64,000 nucleotides of DNA from assembly GCA_041398605.1 (NCBI GenBank), contig JAWKUK010000027.1:37013-101012 (forward strand), in the 5' to 3' direction. A program made the position numbers and the translations under genes. Shown piece after piece: positions 9,224 through 17,773 of the stretch (position 1 is its first letter; each line of letters opens with the position of its first letter). This DNA is from JAWKUK01 sp041398605. Its GTDB lineage: Bacteria; Planctomycetota; UBA1135; GCA-002686595. The notes below the pieces were generated by a model. That model did no database searches. It was given only the letters and a program-made list of their open reading frames with translations, and was not told the DNA's origin.

Positions 9224-12200
9224 GAACCGCGCGGGGAGCTCGCTGAAGCCCGGCAAGGGCAGCCGGTCGCGCGCGTCCGCGGGCTTGAAGAACTGTGAGA
9301 AGAGCCCGCGCAGGACGACGACCGGGCGCTCCATCGTGCCGCGTACGGCGACGCGCAGCAGGCTGTTCTGGATCTTGTACAGGAGCCGCGTGAACGGCCC
9401 CAGCCGGTCGATCAGCGCAAACCGCACCTCGAGGTCCGTCGACAGGCCGCCCTCGAAGTCGATCGAGCCGCTGCCCACCACGGACAAGAGGTCGCTGTCT
9501 GCGCGGGTCCGGTCGATGATCAGGACGCCGCTGTCGATCCGGAAGTCGGCCTCGATCTTGCGGAACACCGCGGTGGTCGGGAAGCCGAGGCTCGCAAAGA
9601 GCGCTTGGAACAGCGGGATCGCCCAGAGGCGCGTCTGGTCGACCGCGACGCGGCCCGCGCCGTGGATGCCGGTGAGCTGCTCGGTGTCGCCTTCGAGCGC
9701 GAGGTCGAGGTCCATGCGGCCTTCGTTGGCGAAGTCCGAGTTGAACGTGCCGCGCAGGAACTGGCCGACGTCGACGTCCGAGAGGCGCGCGCCCAGGGTG
9801 AACGGGAACGGCGGCGCGAGGTCCATCGAGAAGAACTGGGACCCCTCTGCGCCGAGCGTCGCGATCCGGCCGCCCTCGAAGCGCCCGTCGAGCGCCGAGA
9901 GCGACAGCCGCGGGGCGATGTAGGAGACCTCGACGGAGGCTTCGTCGATGTGGCGACCGGCGAGCAAGCCCTCGAGCCCGAGCACGGACGCATGGGCGCG
10001 CAGCTGCTCGCCCTCGCGCACGAGGTTCAGCGTGATGCCCTCGACAGAGTGGAGCTCGAGGGGGATGCCCAAGATGAGGCCCATGTCGTCGACGCCGAGC
10101 TGGCCGTTGAAGGTCAGCGCGCCGACCTTGTCGTCGCCGTTGACCCAGGTGACGCTGCTGTTCTGGATGTCGACGGTGCCGCGCAGGCCCAGGTCCTCGA
10201 CGAGTCCGTCCAAGGTCGCTGCGTCGACGAAGTACCGCAGGTGCTCTCGGTCGAGCGGCAGGTCCTCGGCGGCGAGCTCCGCGCTGAAGCGCGAGCGCTC
10301 GGGCGAGAAACGCAGGTGCGAGAGGCTGACAGGTGTCGTGCCGAGCTGGCCCCAGATGCGATCGCTCACCCACTCGCGCGTGGCGTCGACGTAGCGCACC
10401 TTGCCTGCGACGTCGCTGAGCGTCGGTCCGCCGGTCAGGGCAAAGCGATCGAGCCGCGCCTCGAACGCGATGTCGCTCGGGCCCGAGGGCGCGCCCGGCT
10501 CGGTTGGCAGCTCGAATTGCGCTTGGAAGTCGAAGCGCCCGTCGATATCGACCGCTTGCAGGTCCAGCGGGTCGTTGCCGCCGCCCATGCGCCGCGACAG
10601 CTCGACGATCGAGCCGAGGATCACCTGGTTCTCGATGTCGAGCCCGGCGCCTGCGACGCGCAAGCTGGGCGGCGAGCCCTCGGTGAAGCGCACGTCGGCG
10701 ATCACCGGCACCGGGACACGCTGGTCGTCCCACGCGCCTTGCACGACCGCGCGGCCGCTGACGTCAGCGCGTTGCAGCGAGTCCACCGCGCCGGCTGGGT
10801 CGCCAGCGTCGCCCTGCCCGTTCGCGCCGTCGGACCCAGCCTGCCCGGTCGCGTCGAGCGGCGCGGCTGGTCGGCTCGGGGTCGTCGTTGTGACGTTGAC
10901 GCGCCCGCGGGCATCGCGCGTCGGCGTCGAGAACGATTGGGGGAGCAGCTCGAGCCCGCCGCCGATCGTCGTCGCTTGGATCCAGGTCTCGAGGGCCTCA
11001 CCGCGCGGCCGCTCCGAGGTCGTGACCGAGAGGTCCATGAAGCCCGCCACGCCGACCTCGTCCAAGATCGCCCGGACGGTGGGCTGCTTCTCCTCGAGCA
11101 CGCGCCGGAGCACCTCGTCGCGCACGTTGACCCGGGTCGCGTCGACTCGGAAGGTCACGAGGCTCTCGTGGATGCCGGCGTGATTCTCGTGCTGCGCGCG
11201 GCCGCGGACCGTCACCGGGCCATGCGTCGCGGGGCTCGCGCCGCGGGCCTCGATCGAGACGAGCCCGCGCCCTGTGGCGGGCCCGCCGCCGTCGGTCCGC
11301 ACGAGCAAGAGCCCATCGACGGACTCGAGCGGGAGCGGCAGGTCGCGCCAAGCAAACCCGACATCGTGCAGCTCGATCGCCAGGTCGGTCGCGAGGTCCG
11401 TCCGCCCGGGCACCCGCAGGAGCTCGAGCCCGAACGACAGGGTGCCGCCGTTTGGCGCGTACGTGTCAAAGATCTCTCCGACCGGCTGCACGCCGCGCAG
11501 GCCGTGGAAGGCCTCTTCCAGGTCGCGATCGACGGGCAAGCCGTCGCTCTCGATGCGGAGGTGGAAGTGGGCCGGGAAGTAGGTGCGCCGGTCCCTGCGC
11601 ACCTCAGGCGTGTCGCCGATGAACTGCCCGGGGGTCTCGTGGATCGAGCCGACGACGCGCACGGCGCCGCCAGCATGCTCGCCTTCAAGGCCGTAGAGCC
11701 CGAGCTGGATCGGGGATTCGTCGCTCGGTCGATACGACCACGTGACGAGGCCGCGCAGGTCGTGCACGCGCAGGGGGAAGCCCTCGTCGCGCGCGCCGCG
11801 CCGGCTCGTCGCGCCGTGGTACGCGAGCGACGCGCCGCCGCGGGGGACCGCGGCGACGGTGATCTCCGCGCGTGTCATGTCGGACATCTGCGTCCAGTCG
11901 CGCGGGAGCTTCGCGGTCGCGAGCACGTCGGCGCGGCCGTCCGGCGCGAGCATCTCGTGGTTCTCGACGAGGTCCCGCATGCGCCCCCCGAGCTCCAGCA
12001 GCGTTTCGCCCAGCTCCAGGTCCTGCGCGAAGGCATACGCCTCGCACAGCGTGTCCTCGCCGCCGCCGAGGCCCCATCTCGCGGCGACGTCGAGGCGAGT
12101 GTCCTCCCAGAGTCCGTTTGCCGCGACGACGAGCTGCCACGCCTTGGGCGACCAGAGCGACTCTGGCCCTGTCGGCCGGACGCGCGCTTCGGCGGAGAGC

Positions 12201-13084
12201 GCGAGGTCCCGCAGCGGCCGCTGCTCCGCGTTTGGCAGGTAGGGGAGCCGGATGCTGCCGTCCGCGATGTGCAGCCGCAGGTCCAGCTCTGGCAGCACGG
12301 ACTCGCCAGGCTCAAGGCGGCCGCGCCCTTCGAACTCTGCGATGAACTCCGGCGCGCACGCACGGATCGTGTCGAAGACCTCGCCTGGCGGCAGCTCGTC
12401 GGCGACGATCCGCAGCGCCCGCGCCGTGCCTTGGGCTTCGAGCGCGCCGTCAGGGGTCATGACGCCCGTGATCCAGATCTCGCCGCTGCCGTCCCGCCGG
12501 CGCTCGAAGCTCGGCACGAAGCGGCCGTTCAGGCGCGGCGCGCCTGTGCCATCTTCTTGCAGGGCAAAGGCGCAGCGGCCCAGCGCGACATCGCCGTAGT
12601 TTGGCGTTTCGAGCGCGATATCGAGGTCGCGCACGAACAGCGATGGGAGCTCCAGCGGCCCGCGTTCCTGCGCGGCCGCGCCCTCTGAGCGCCCCTGCAG
12701 CGCCGTCAAGAGCGCGCTCGAGAGCACGACCTCACCGCCGAGCCACTCTGCCCGTTCCACGGCGATCCCGCCGCGTTTCCAGCCCAATCGGACCCGCAGC
12801 GTGTCGGCGAAGACCTCCTGGCGCCCGAGGTCCAGGCAGAGGCCGCGCAGGACGAGCGTGCGATCGAGCCACTCGATCTCCGCGTCGACGAGCGAGAGGT
12901 CACCGGCGAGCGCCCCGAGGCGCGCACGCAGGACACTCTTGACCGCTCGGTCGAGGAACGCCGTTCGATCGAGCGCTGCGCCGGCGAGGAGCAGGACGAA
13001 GGCGCACCACCCGAGCGCGCGCGCGCTGCGGGCGATGCTGCGTCGCCATCTGCCGCCTCGTGCGGTGCCGTTTGCGCTGCCCAT
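9221..13084 (-). CDS. Giant AsmA-like / YhdP-type envelope protein
   Basis: The protein has 1287 residues from ATG 13084. AGGGAG lies at Shine-Dalgarno distance upstream, so I prefer this start to codons further upstream. A basic N-terminus is followed by one membrane anchor (about residues 18-38, LGWCAFVLLLAGAAL). The remainder is a very long run of amphipathic beta strands (alternating hydrophobic residues, many G-x-x-x-L-E/D-V-R-F units), ending with the usual AsmA C-terminal core (DLALEGDTEQLTGIHGAGRV, then the region of VGSGSIDFEGGLSTDLEVRF). Proteins of this superfamily sit in the inner membrane, span the periplasm and are implicated in phospholipid transport to the outer membrane, which fits a diderm. 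A stretch near residue 750 is Pro/Gly/Ala-rich and looks like a linker. Confidence 0.8.
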   Translation of the reverse strand: MGSANGTARGGRWRRSIARSARALGWCAFVLLLAGAALDRTAFLDRAVKSVLRARLGALAGDLSLVDAEIEWLDRTLVLRGLCLDLGRQEVFADTLRVRLGWKRGGIAVERAEWLGGEVVLSSALLTALQGRSEGAAAQERGPLELPSLFVRDLDIALETPNYGDVALGRCAFALQEDGTGAPRLNGRFVPSFERRRDGSGEIWITGVMTPDGALEAQGTARALRIVADELPPGEVFDTIRACAPEFIAEFEGRGRLEPGESVLPELDLRLHIADGSIRLPYLPNAEQRPLRDLALSAEARVRPTGPESLWSPKAWQLVVAANGLWEDTRLDVAARWGLGGGEDTLCEAYAFAQDLELGETLLELGGRMRDLVENHEMLAPDGRADVLATAKLPRDWTQMSDMTRAEITVAAVPRGGASLAYHGATSRRGARDEGFPLRVHDLRGLVTWSYRPSDESPIQLGLYGLEGEHAGGAVRVVGSIHETPGQFIGDTPEVRRDRRTYFPAHFHLRIESDGLPVDRDLEEAFHGLRGVQPVGEIFDTYAPNGGTLSFGLELLRVPGRTDLATDLAIELHDVGFAWRDLPLPLESVDGLLLVRTDGGGPATGRGLVSIEARGASPATHGPVTVRGRAQHENHAGIHESLVTFRVDATRVNVRDEVLRRVLEEKQPTVRAILDEVGVAGFMDLSVTTSERPRGEALETWIQATTIGGGLELLPQSFSTPTRDARGRVNVTTTTPSRPAAPLDATGQAGSDGANGQGDAGDPAGAVDSLQRADVSGRAVVQGAWDDQRVPVPVIADVRFTEGSPPSLRVAGAGLDIENQVILGSIVELSRRMGGGNDPLDLQAVDIDGRFDFQAQFELPTEPGAPSGPSDIAFEARLDRFALTGGPTLSDVAGKVRYVDATREWVSDRIWGQLGTTPVSLSHLRFSPERSRFSAELAAEDLPLDREHLRYFVDAATLDGLVEDLGLRGTVDIQNSSVTWVNGDDKVGALTFNGQLGVDDMGLILGIPLELHSVEGITLNLVREGEQLRAHASVLGLEGLLAGRHIDEASVEVSYIAPRLSLSALDGRFEGGRIATLGAEGSQFFSMDLAPPFPFTLGARLSDVDVGQFLRGTFNSDFANEGRMDLDLALEGDTEQLTGIHGAGRVAVDQTRLWAIPLFQALFASLGFPTTAVFRKIEADFRIDSGVLIIDRTRADSDLLSVVGSGSIDFEGGLSTDLEVRFALIDRLGPFTRLLYKIQNSLLRVAVRGTMERPVVVLRGLFSQFFKPADARDRLPLPGFSELPARF

Positions 13085-13290
13085 GGGTGCTCCCTGAAGA
13101 CATGATCGTACGTCGCGCCCGAATCCTGAAACGCCCTCCGGCCCGGCGGAAACCACGAAAAGCGCGCGATCCTGGTGAATTCTGGTTTGACTTCGACGCG
13201 TCGGATTCGCAACCTCGCGCACGCGTCACGGATTTCCTTCATCTGGAGATTCACCCCCCAGCGCTCCGTCACCGGCGCGCGACGATCCCA

Positions 13291-13548
13291 ATGGCGAAGA
13301 AGAAAGCCACCCGTAAGCCCGCTGCCAAAGCCGCCAAGGCTGGCAAGAAGGCCACCAAGAAGGCCGGTAAGAAGGCCCCCACTGGCGACATGATCATCAG
13401 CAAGAGCCGGACGAAGGCCGCCGTTGCATGCAACGTGTCGGGCGAGTTCTACGGCGCGTTCGACGCGGCCGTGCGCGGCATGCTTGCGAACGCCGAAGCT
13501 CGTGCTGAGGCCAACGGCCGCCGCACGCTTCGTCCGCAGGACCTGTAA
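13291..13548 (+). CDS. Bacterial histone-fold protein with lysine-rich N-terminal tail
   Basis: The 85-residue protein has two parts. Residues 2-33 are an H1-like tail with 12 Lys and 1 Arg in A-K-K / A-G-K-K repeats. Residues 34-85 read like a singlet histone fold of the DUF1931/bacterial histone type: IISKSRTKAAV (helix 1), NVSGEFYGAFDAAVRGMLA into a long central helix, then the signature RAEANGRRTLRPQDL, with the R-T loop pair and terminal Asp that in histones makes the R-D contact. It is expected to bind DNA non-specifically as a nucleoid protein. ATG 13291 has no clear Shine-Dalgarno; longer in-frame starts upstream encode a segment unlike the family. Upstream lie TTGACT (13187-13192) and a 10-bp palindrome CGACGCGTCG (13194-13203), possibly promoter and operator. 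A strong hairpin terminator follows. Confidence 0.85.
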   Translation: MAKKKATRKPAAKAAKAGKKATKKAGKKAPTGDMIISKSRTKAAVACNVSGEFYGAFDAAVRGMLANAEARAEANGRRTLRPQDL

Positions 13549-13606
13549 ACCAGGACCTTCGGCCGATGACGCCCCGCGCTGCTGGGACGTCGACGGCGAA
13601 TCATGC

Positions 13607-13633
13607 AGGAGGGGGCGCCTCGCGCCCCCTCCT
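13607..13633 (+). terminator. Strong hairpin terminator after the histone gene
   Basis: A perfect 12-bp stem (AGGAGGGGGCGC / GCGCCCCCTCCT) has a 3-base loop and starts 58 bases after the histone stop codon. It lies between that gene and the converging tsaB gene and could stop transcription from both sides. No T-tract is present. Confidence 0.65.
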
Positions 13634-13714
13634 CTGCGTTCTGGCCCCGAGCCGTGTCCCAACTTCCGTCGACGCCGGGCCGGGCGCGCCTCGCTCGAGC
13701 TCGTCGGGGAGCGC

Positions 13715-14404
13715 TCAGCGCGCGCGCACCTTAGGCGTGAAGCTGCGCAGGTAGAGCGGCGAGAGGGCCTCGGAGCGAGGCTCCGTGGTCGAGCGGAACC
13801 GCCGCTGGCCGAGCGCGAGCAGGTCCGCGGCGCTGGCGCGCGCGCCGTGCACGATCCGCACGCCCGTGGGGGCCGCGCCGAGGCCCGCTGCGACCAGCGC
13901 ATCCTCGTCGGCGAGCCAGACGCTCGCGGTGAGCGACGCGCGCGCTTCCTCGGAGGTCAACGCGCTCGGGGGCGCAGCGACGATGACGTCGTCGGCGGAA
14001 CGGGTGTAGCGCGCGTGGTAGAGGTGCCCGCCGTGCGCATCGACGAGGATGTCCGCGGACTCGCCTTCTCGCAGCGCGCCGTACGCGAGCGCCTCGAAGC
14101 TCGGGACTCCGATCACCGCCGCGCCGCTGCCGAGCGCGAGCCCTTGGCCCGTCGCTGCCGCGACGCGCAGGCCGGTGTAGCTCCCGGGGCCGAGCCCCAC
14201 GACGACCAACCGCAGCTCAGCCGCCGTCGTGCCGAGGTCGCGCAGCAGGGCCTCGATCTGCGGGACGAGGTCGCTCGCGTGCTCGCGCTGCTCGTCCAGC
14301 TCGGCTTGCAGTACGCGCTCGCCGCACGCTGCCGCGAGGCTCGCGGGGCGCGCCGAGCCCTCGAGGGCGACGGCGGGCGTCGTCGGTTCTGGCCGTGCGC
14401 TCAC
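13715..14404 (-). CDS. tsaB: tRNA threonylcarbamoyladenosine biosynthesis protein TsaB
   Basis: The 229-residue protein is an ASKHA-fold partner of TsaD in the t6A modification of ANN-decoding tRNAs. The diagnostic motif VVVGLGPGSYTGLRVAAATG followed by GLALG is present, as are the downstream GVPSFEALAYG and the D-A-H-G-G segment. Length is normal. The GTG start at 14404 shares bases with the TGA stop of glmM (GTGA overlap), giving translational coupling; the longer frame reaching 14887 runs antiphase through glmM and is not the real N-terminus. Residues 1-20 are poorly conserved in type and lack the canonical D-T-S near the start, so the first strand is unusual (it reads T-T-P-A-V-A-L-E). 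Confidence 0.85.
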   Translation of the reverse strand: MSARPEPTTPAVALEGSARPASLAAACGERVLQAELDEQREHASDLVPQIEALLRDLGTTAAELRLVVVGLGPGSYTGLRVAAATGQGLALGSGAAVIGVPSFEALAYGALREGESADILVDAHGGHLYHARYTRSADDVIVAAPPSALTSEEARASLTASVWLADEDALVAAGLGAAPTGVRIVHGARASAADLLALGQRRFRSTTEPRSEALSPLYLRSFTPKVRAR

Positions 14405-15780
14405 GCCCCGATCGCCCCGCGGATGACCTCTGCGAGGTCGTCTGCCATCGCTTGGATACGCGCCTCGCTCGGACCCTCGATCATGACACGCGCCTTCGGC
14501 TCGGTGCCCGAATAGCGCAGCAGGACGCGCCCGTCCTGGCCGAGCTCCTCGACGAAGCGCGCCTCGAGCGCGCAGAGCTCCGTGAGCGTGCTCAGCGCGG
14601 GCTTTGTCGCCACGGGCACGTTGATCAGGACCTGCGGCATCGGGACGAACGCGTCGGCGAGGGTCGCGAGGTCGGACTTCGCGCGCACCATGACGTCGAG
14701 CACGCGCAGCGCGGTCAGCGTCCCGTCGCCGATGTAGCAGTTGTCCGCGCCGAACACGATGTGCCCGGACTGCTCGCCGCCGAGCGTCAGGCCTTCGCGG
14801 CGCAGGCCCTCCACGACGGCGCGGTCGCCGACGCCGACCTCGACGATGTCCATGTCCACGTCGCGCAGCGCGCGCCGGAGGCCGCAATTGCTCATCACCG
14901 TCGCCACGATGCGGCGGTCCTTCCAGGCCTTGCGCTTCGCTGCGTCATGGGCGATCACGGTCATGATCCCGTCGCCGTCGATGATCCGGCCGCGATGATC
15001 GACGAGGATGCACCGGTCGCCGTCGCCGTCGAGGGCGATCCCAATGTCCGCCTTGCGGGCGCGCACGTGCTCCTGAAGGAGCGCGGGGTGCGTCGAGCCG
15101 CAGCCGTCGTTGATGTTGTCGCCGTCGGGGTCGGCTGCGACGATGTGCACCTGTGCGCCGAGGCGGCCGAGGACCCGCGGCGCGATCCGGCTGCCTGCGC
15201 CGTTGGCGCAGTCGATCACGACCGTGAGCCCGTCGAGGCGCAGGCCCTTGCCGGACAAGGCCAAGAGGTGGGCGAGGTAGGCCTCCTCGTGGGCCGGCGC
15301 GCGCTCGGGGCGCCCCGCGAGCTCGTCCGTCGGCGGACGCTGGTTCGCGCGGTCGACCTCGACGCGCAGGCGCTCCTCGATCTCGTGCTGCTGCTCGTCG
15401 GACAGCTTCCCGCCGTCGTGTCCGAAGAGCTTGATCCCGTTGTCGTGCGACGGGTTGTGCGACGCGCTGATCATCGCCCCGAGGCGCACGTCGCGGTCTC
15501 CCGTGAGCCACGCGAGCCCCGGCGTCGGGATCAGGCCGACGCCGACCGGCTCCAGGCCAGCGGCGGAGAGGCCGCGCGCGAGGGCGGCCTCGAGCGCAGG
15601 CGCCGAGCGACGGCCATCGTGGCCAATGAACGCGCGCGGCGCGCCCTCGGCGCGGCCGAGCACCTGGCCGGCGGCCCGTCCGAGCGCTTCGACGGCCCGC
15701 ACGCTCAGCCAGCCTTCGAGGGCTCGGCCGCGGATGCCGTCGGTGCCAAAGATCGGGTTCTCAGTCCTTAGGTTCGTCAT
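14401..15780 (-). CDS. glmM: Phosphoglucosamine mutase GlmM
   Basis: The 459-residue alpha-D-phosphohexomutase converts glucosamine-6-phosphate to glucosamine-1-phosphate, the precursor of UDP-GlcNAc for peptidoglycan and envelope glycans. Motifs in order: IFGTDGIRGRA at the N-terminus, the phosphoserine loop ISASHNPSHDNGIKLFG (catalytic Ser about 107), metal loop ALDGDGDRC, sugar-binding loop GGEQSGHIVFG, and the phosphate-binding RYSGTEPKARVMIEG near the C-terminus. All catalytic residues appear intact. The start lies inside the upstream CdaA-CdaR gene (20-base overlap) and the stop overlaps tsaB. The cdaA-cdaR-glmM order matches that known in Firmicutes, where GlmM can bind and inhibit CdaA. 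Confidence 0.95.
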   Translation of the reverse strand: MTNLRTENPIFGTDGIRGRALEGWLSVRAVEALGRAAGQVLGRAEGAPRAFIGHDGRRSAPALEAALARGLSAAGLEPVGVGLIPTPGLAWLTGDRDVRLGAMISASHNPSHDNGIKLFGHDGGKLSDEQQHEIEERLRVEVDRANQRPPTDELAGRPERAPAHEEAYLAHLLALSGKGLRLDGLTVVIDCANGAGSRIAPRVLGRLGAQVHIVAADPDGDNINDGCGSTHPALLQEHVRARKADIGIALDGDGDRCILVDHRGRIIDGDGIMTVIAHDAAKRKAWKDRRIVATVMSNCGLRRALRDVDMDIVEVGVGDRAVVEGLRREGLTLGGEQSGHIVFGADNCYIGDGTLTALRVLDVMVRAKSDLATLADAFVPMPQVLINVPVATKPALSTLTELCALEARFVEELGQDGRVLLRYSGTEPKARVMIEGPSEARIQAMADDLAEVIRGAIGA

Positions 15781-17713
15781 TGGGGTCTCCCTGCGGCTCG
15801 CGTCGAACGAGCACGAGGTAGTTGTCGTCCTCGGCCAGCTCCAACCAGAGCCGCGCCCGCGGATTGTCGCGCGCCGCGTCGAACGCGGGGGCCGGTGACA
15901 TCCGCCAAGCCTCGTCTAGATCCGGGACCTGCAGCCGGCCGCGCAGGCCATCCAGCCGATCGACGTCGATCCAGACGCGGGCATACTGCCGCGCGAGCTC
16001 CCGGACCTCGAGCCGATAGCGGTCGATGACTTCGTCGTCAGCGCCGCGGGGCAGGAGGCCGCGCGACCGGATCAGGAGCTCCACCTGCTCGACGGGCGCC
16101 TCGAAGCGCTCGAGGGGCGGCCTGGACGCGGCGTCGAAGCTCACGAGCACCACGTCGACAGGCAGCCGGCCCAGGTCGCGCACGACCTCGACCAGCTCGC
16201 CATGCAAGAACACATCGCCCTCGAGCCGCACGTCGCCGGCGCGGGCCGGGTCCAGCATGATGCGGCGAGAGAAGCTCGGCCCGTCGGCGCCCGACAGGTC
16301 CGGGGCGACGATCGGGAGCGAGGTCGGATCGGCCAAGAAGCGCTTGATGCTGTCGGGCGGCCCCACGAGGCGCAGCGTCCCCGGGTCGAAGCGCATCGAG
16401 TCGCTGACCACTTCGTAGCCCTCTGGGGTCCCTGTGGGGGCGAGGTCGAGCTCGCCCGGCGTCACTCGACACGCGGCGGCGGTGTAGCGCCGGACCTCGA
16501 GGTTGAGGCGCTCCTGCTGCGCCCACTGCACCACGACGCCGGAGACCGGGCCGCCGGCGCCCCAGACGAAGGCCGACGGGTCGAGCGCGCGCACCTCGCC
16601 GAGCCAGGCCTCAGGGACCTCGAAGAGGCCGCCGACGCCCGCTGCGAGCTCCTGCAGCCGCGCCTGGGCCGCATCGACGCGGACGGTCACGCGTCGCACA
16701 CGCGCGCCGTTCTCATCCGTCAGCACAGCGACCGCGAGCGGGTCCGGCAGCAGCAGCTTCAGGGCGCCGGCTTCGGGCGCGCGCGAGACGTCGCTCGCGG
16801 CGACGACCTCGAGCTCAAACGTCTCGACGCGGTGGACGTCGCGCCACGCGATCCAATACAGGCCTGTCGCCAAGACGACAGCCAGCAGCTTCTGGGCGAA
16901 GTTCCCGAAGACGGACCGCTGGGCGCGCTGCAGGACGGAGAGCCGTGCCGCGTCGACCTTCTCCTTGCCGAGGCGCATCCGCAACAGCGCCTCGACCTCC
17001 GTGCGCGGGATGCGGCGCTCCATCTGACCTTTGGCGCAGATGGAGATCAGGCCCGTCTCTTCGGACACGACGATCGCGACCGCGTCGGTCTCTTCGGCGA
17101 GCCCCAGAGCGGCGCGGTGGCGGGTGCCGATCGTCTTCGCGAGCTCTTCGTTCTCGGACAGCGGCAGGATCGAGGCCGCCGATTCGATGCGCTTGCCGCG
17201 CACGATGACGGCGCCATCGTGGAGCGCGCCGCCGTCCTCGAAGATGCTCTCGAGCAGGAGCCGGTTCACCTGCGCGTCGATGCGCACGCCCTTCTCCATG
17301 TACTCGTCGAGCGGCACGTCGCGCTCGAACACGATCAAAGCGCCTTGCTTCTTGCGCGCCATCGAGGTGACGGCTGCCGTGACCTCTTCGACGACGCCTT
17401 CGCGCTGCGTGCGCACGAGGCGGCGCAGGAGGGGGTTCTCGCCCAAGCTGACGATGCCGCGCCGCAGCTCGGGTTGGAACACGACCGCCAAGATCACGAC
17501 GATGAAGCCGAAGACGCCCTGGAGGATGTACTCGAGCTCGGCGAGCCCGAGCTGCTTCGCGAGGCCAAAGAGGCCGCCGAAGACGAAGAGCAGCGCGACG
17601 CCGAGGCCGCGCACGAGGCCCGTGCCACGCGTCGCAGCCAGGAAGCCGAGCACGACGTAGATCCCGATCGCGAAGATCAGGATCTGCAAGAGCGTGCCGG
17701 CGTCGAGGGTCAT
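15761..17713 (-). CDS. Diadenylate cyclase CdaA fused to a CdaR/YbbR-like regulatory region
   Basis: The protein has 650 residues. Residues 1-80 hold three membrane segments as in CdaA. Residues 105-240 are the DisA_N cyclase domain with both catalytic signatures: GALHDGAVIV (D-G-A at 166-168) and GTRHRAALG (R-H-R at 198-200). Canonical CdaA ends near residue 270. Here the chain continues with another membrane segment (273-290, LLAVVLATGLYWIAW) and about 350 residues of YbbR-like beta repeats (for example VRRVTVRVDAAQARL, LRLVGPPDSIKRFL), which normally form the separate protein CdaR. The exported half should face the periplasm and modulate c-di-AMP synthesis. ATG 17713 follows folP by 60 bases; glmM overlaps its 3' end. 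I infer c-di-AMP signalling coupled to cell-wall precursor supply. Confidence 0.88.
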   Translation of the reverse strand: MTLDAGTLLQILIFAIGIYVVLGFLAATRGTGLVRGLGVALLFVFGGLFGLAKQLGLAELEYILQGVFGFIVVILAVVFQPELRRGIVSLGENPLLRRLVRTQREGVVEEVTAAVTSMARKKQGALIVFERDVPLDEYMEKGVRIDAQVNRLLLESIFEDGGALHDGAVIVRGKRIESAASILPLSENEELAKTIGTRHRAALGLAEETDAVAIVVSEETGLISICAKGQMERRIPRTEVEALLRMRLGKEKVDAARLSVLQRAQRSVFGNFAQKLLAVVLATGLYWIAWRDVHRVETFELEVVAASDVSRAPEAGALKLLLPDPLAVAVLTDENGARVRRVTVRVDAAQARLQELAAGVGGLFEVPEAWLGEVRALDPSAFVWGAGGPVSGVVVQWAQQERLNLEVRRYTAAACRVTPGELDLAPTGTPEGYEVVSDSMRFDPGTLRLVGPPDSIKRFLADPTSLPIVAPDLSGADGPSFSRRIMLDPARAGDVRLEGDVFLHGELVEVVRDLGRLPVDVVLVSFDAASRPPLERFEAPVEQVELLIRSRGLLPRGADDEVIDRYRLEVRELARQYARVWIDVDRLDGLRGRLQVPDLDEAWRMSPAPAFDAARDNPRARLWLELAEDDNYLVLVRREPQGDPNDEPKD

Positions 17714-17773
17714 CTTGGAGCGCTGTTGGAGGGTGGCGCGGGTCGTGGACGGTTCGGTCTGGGAGGCTGCGAG

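Noticed and set aside
9605..12688. A 1027-codon open frame on the + strand opposite the AsmA-like gene
   Set aside because: Same antisense effect; composition is unbalanced and there is no signal peptide or domain.
14405..14887. An N-terminal extension of TsaB
   Set aside because: The extension runs through glmM in another frame and has no TsaB features; the GTG at 14404 overlapping the glmM stop is better.
14395..15771. A 458-codon open frame opposite glmM
   Set aside because: GlmM on the other strand has all catalytic motifs; this is its complement.
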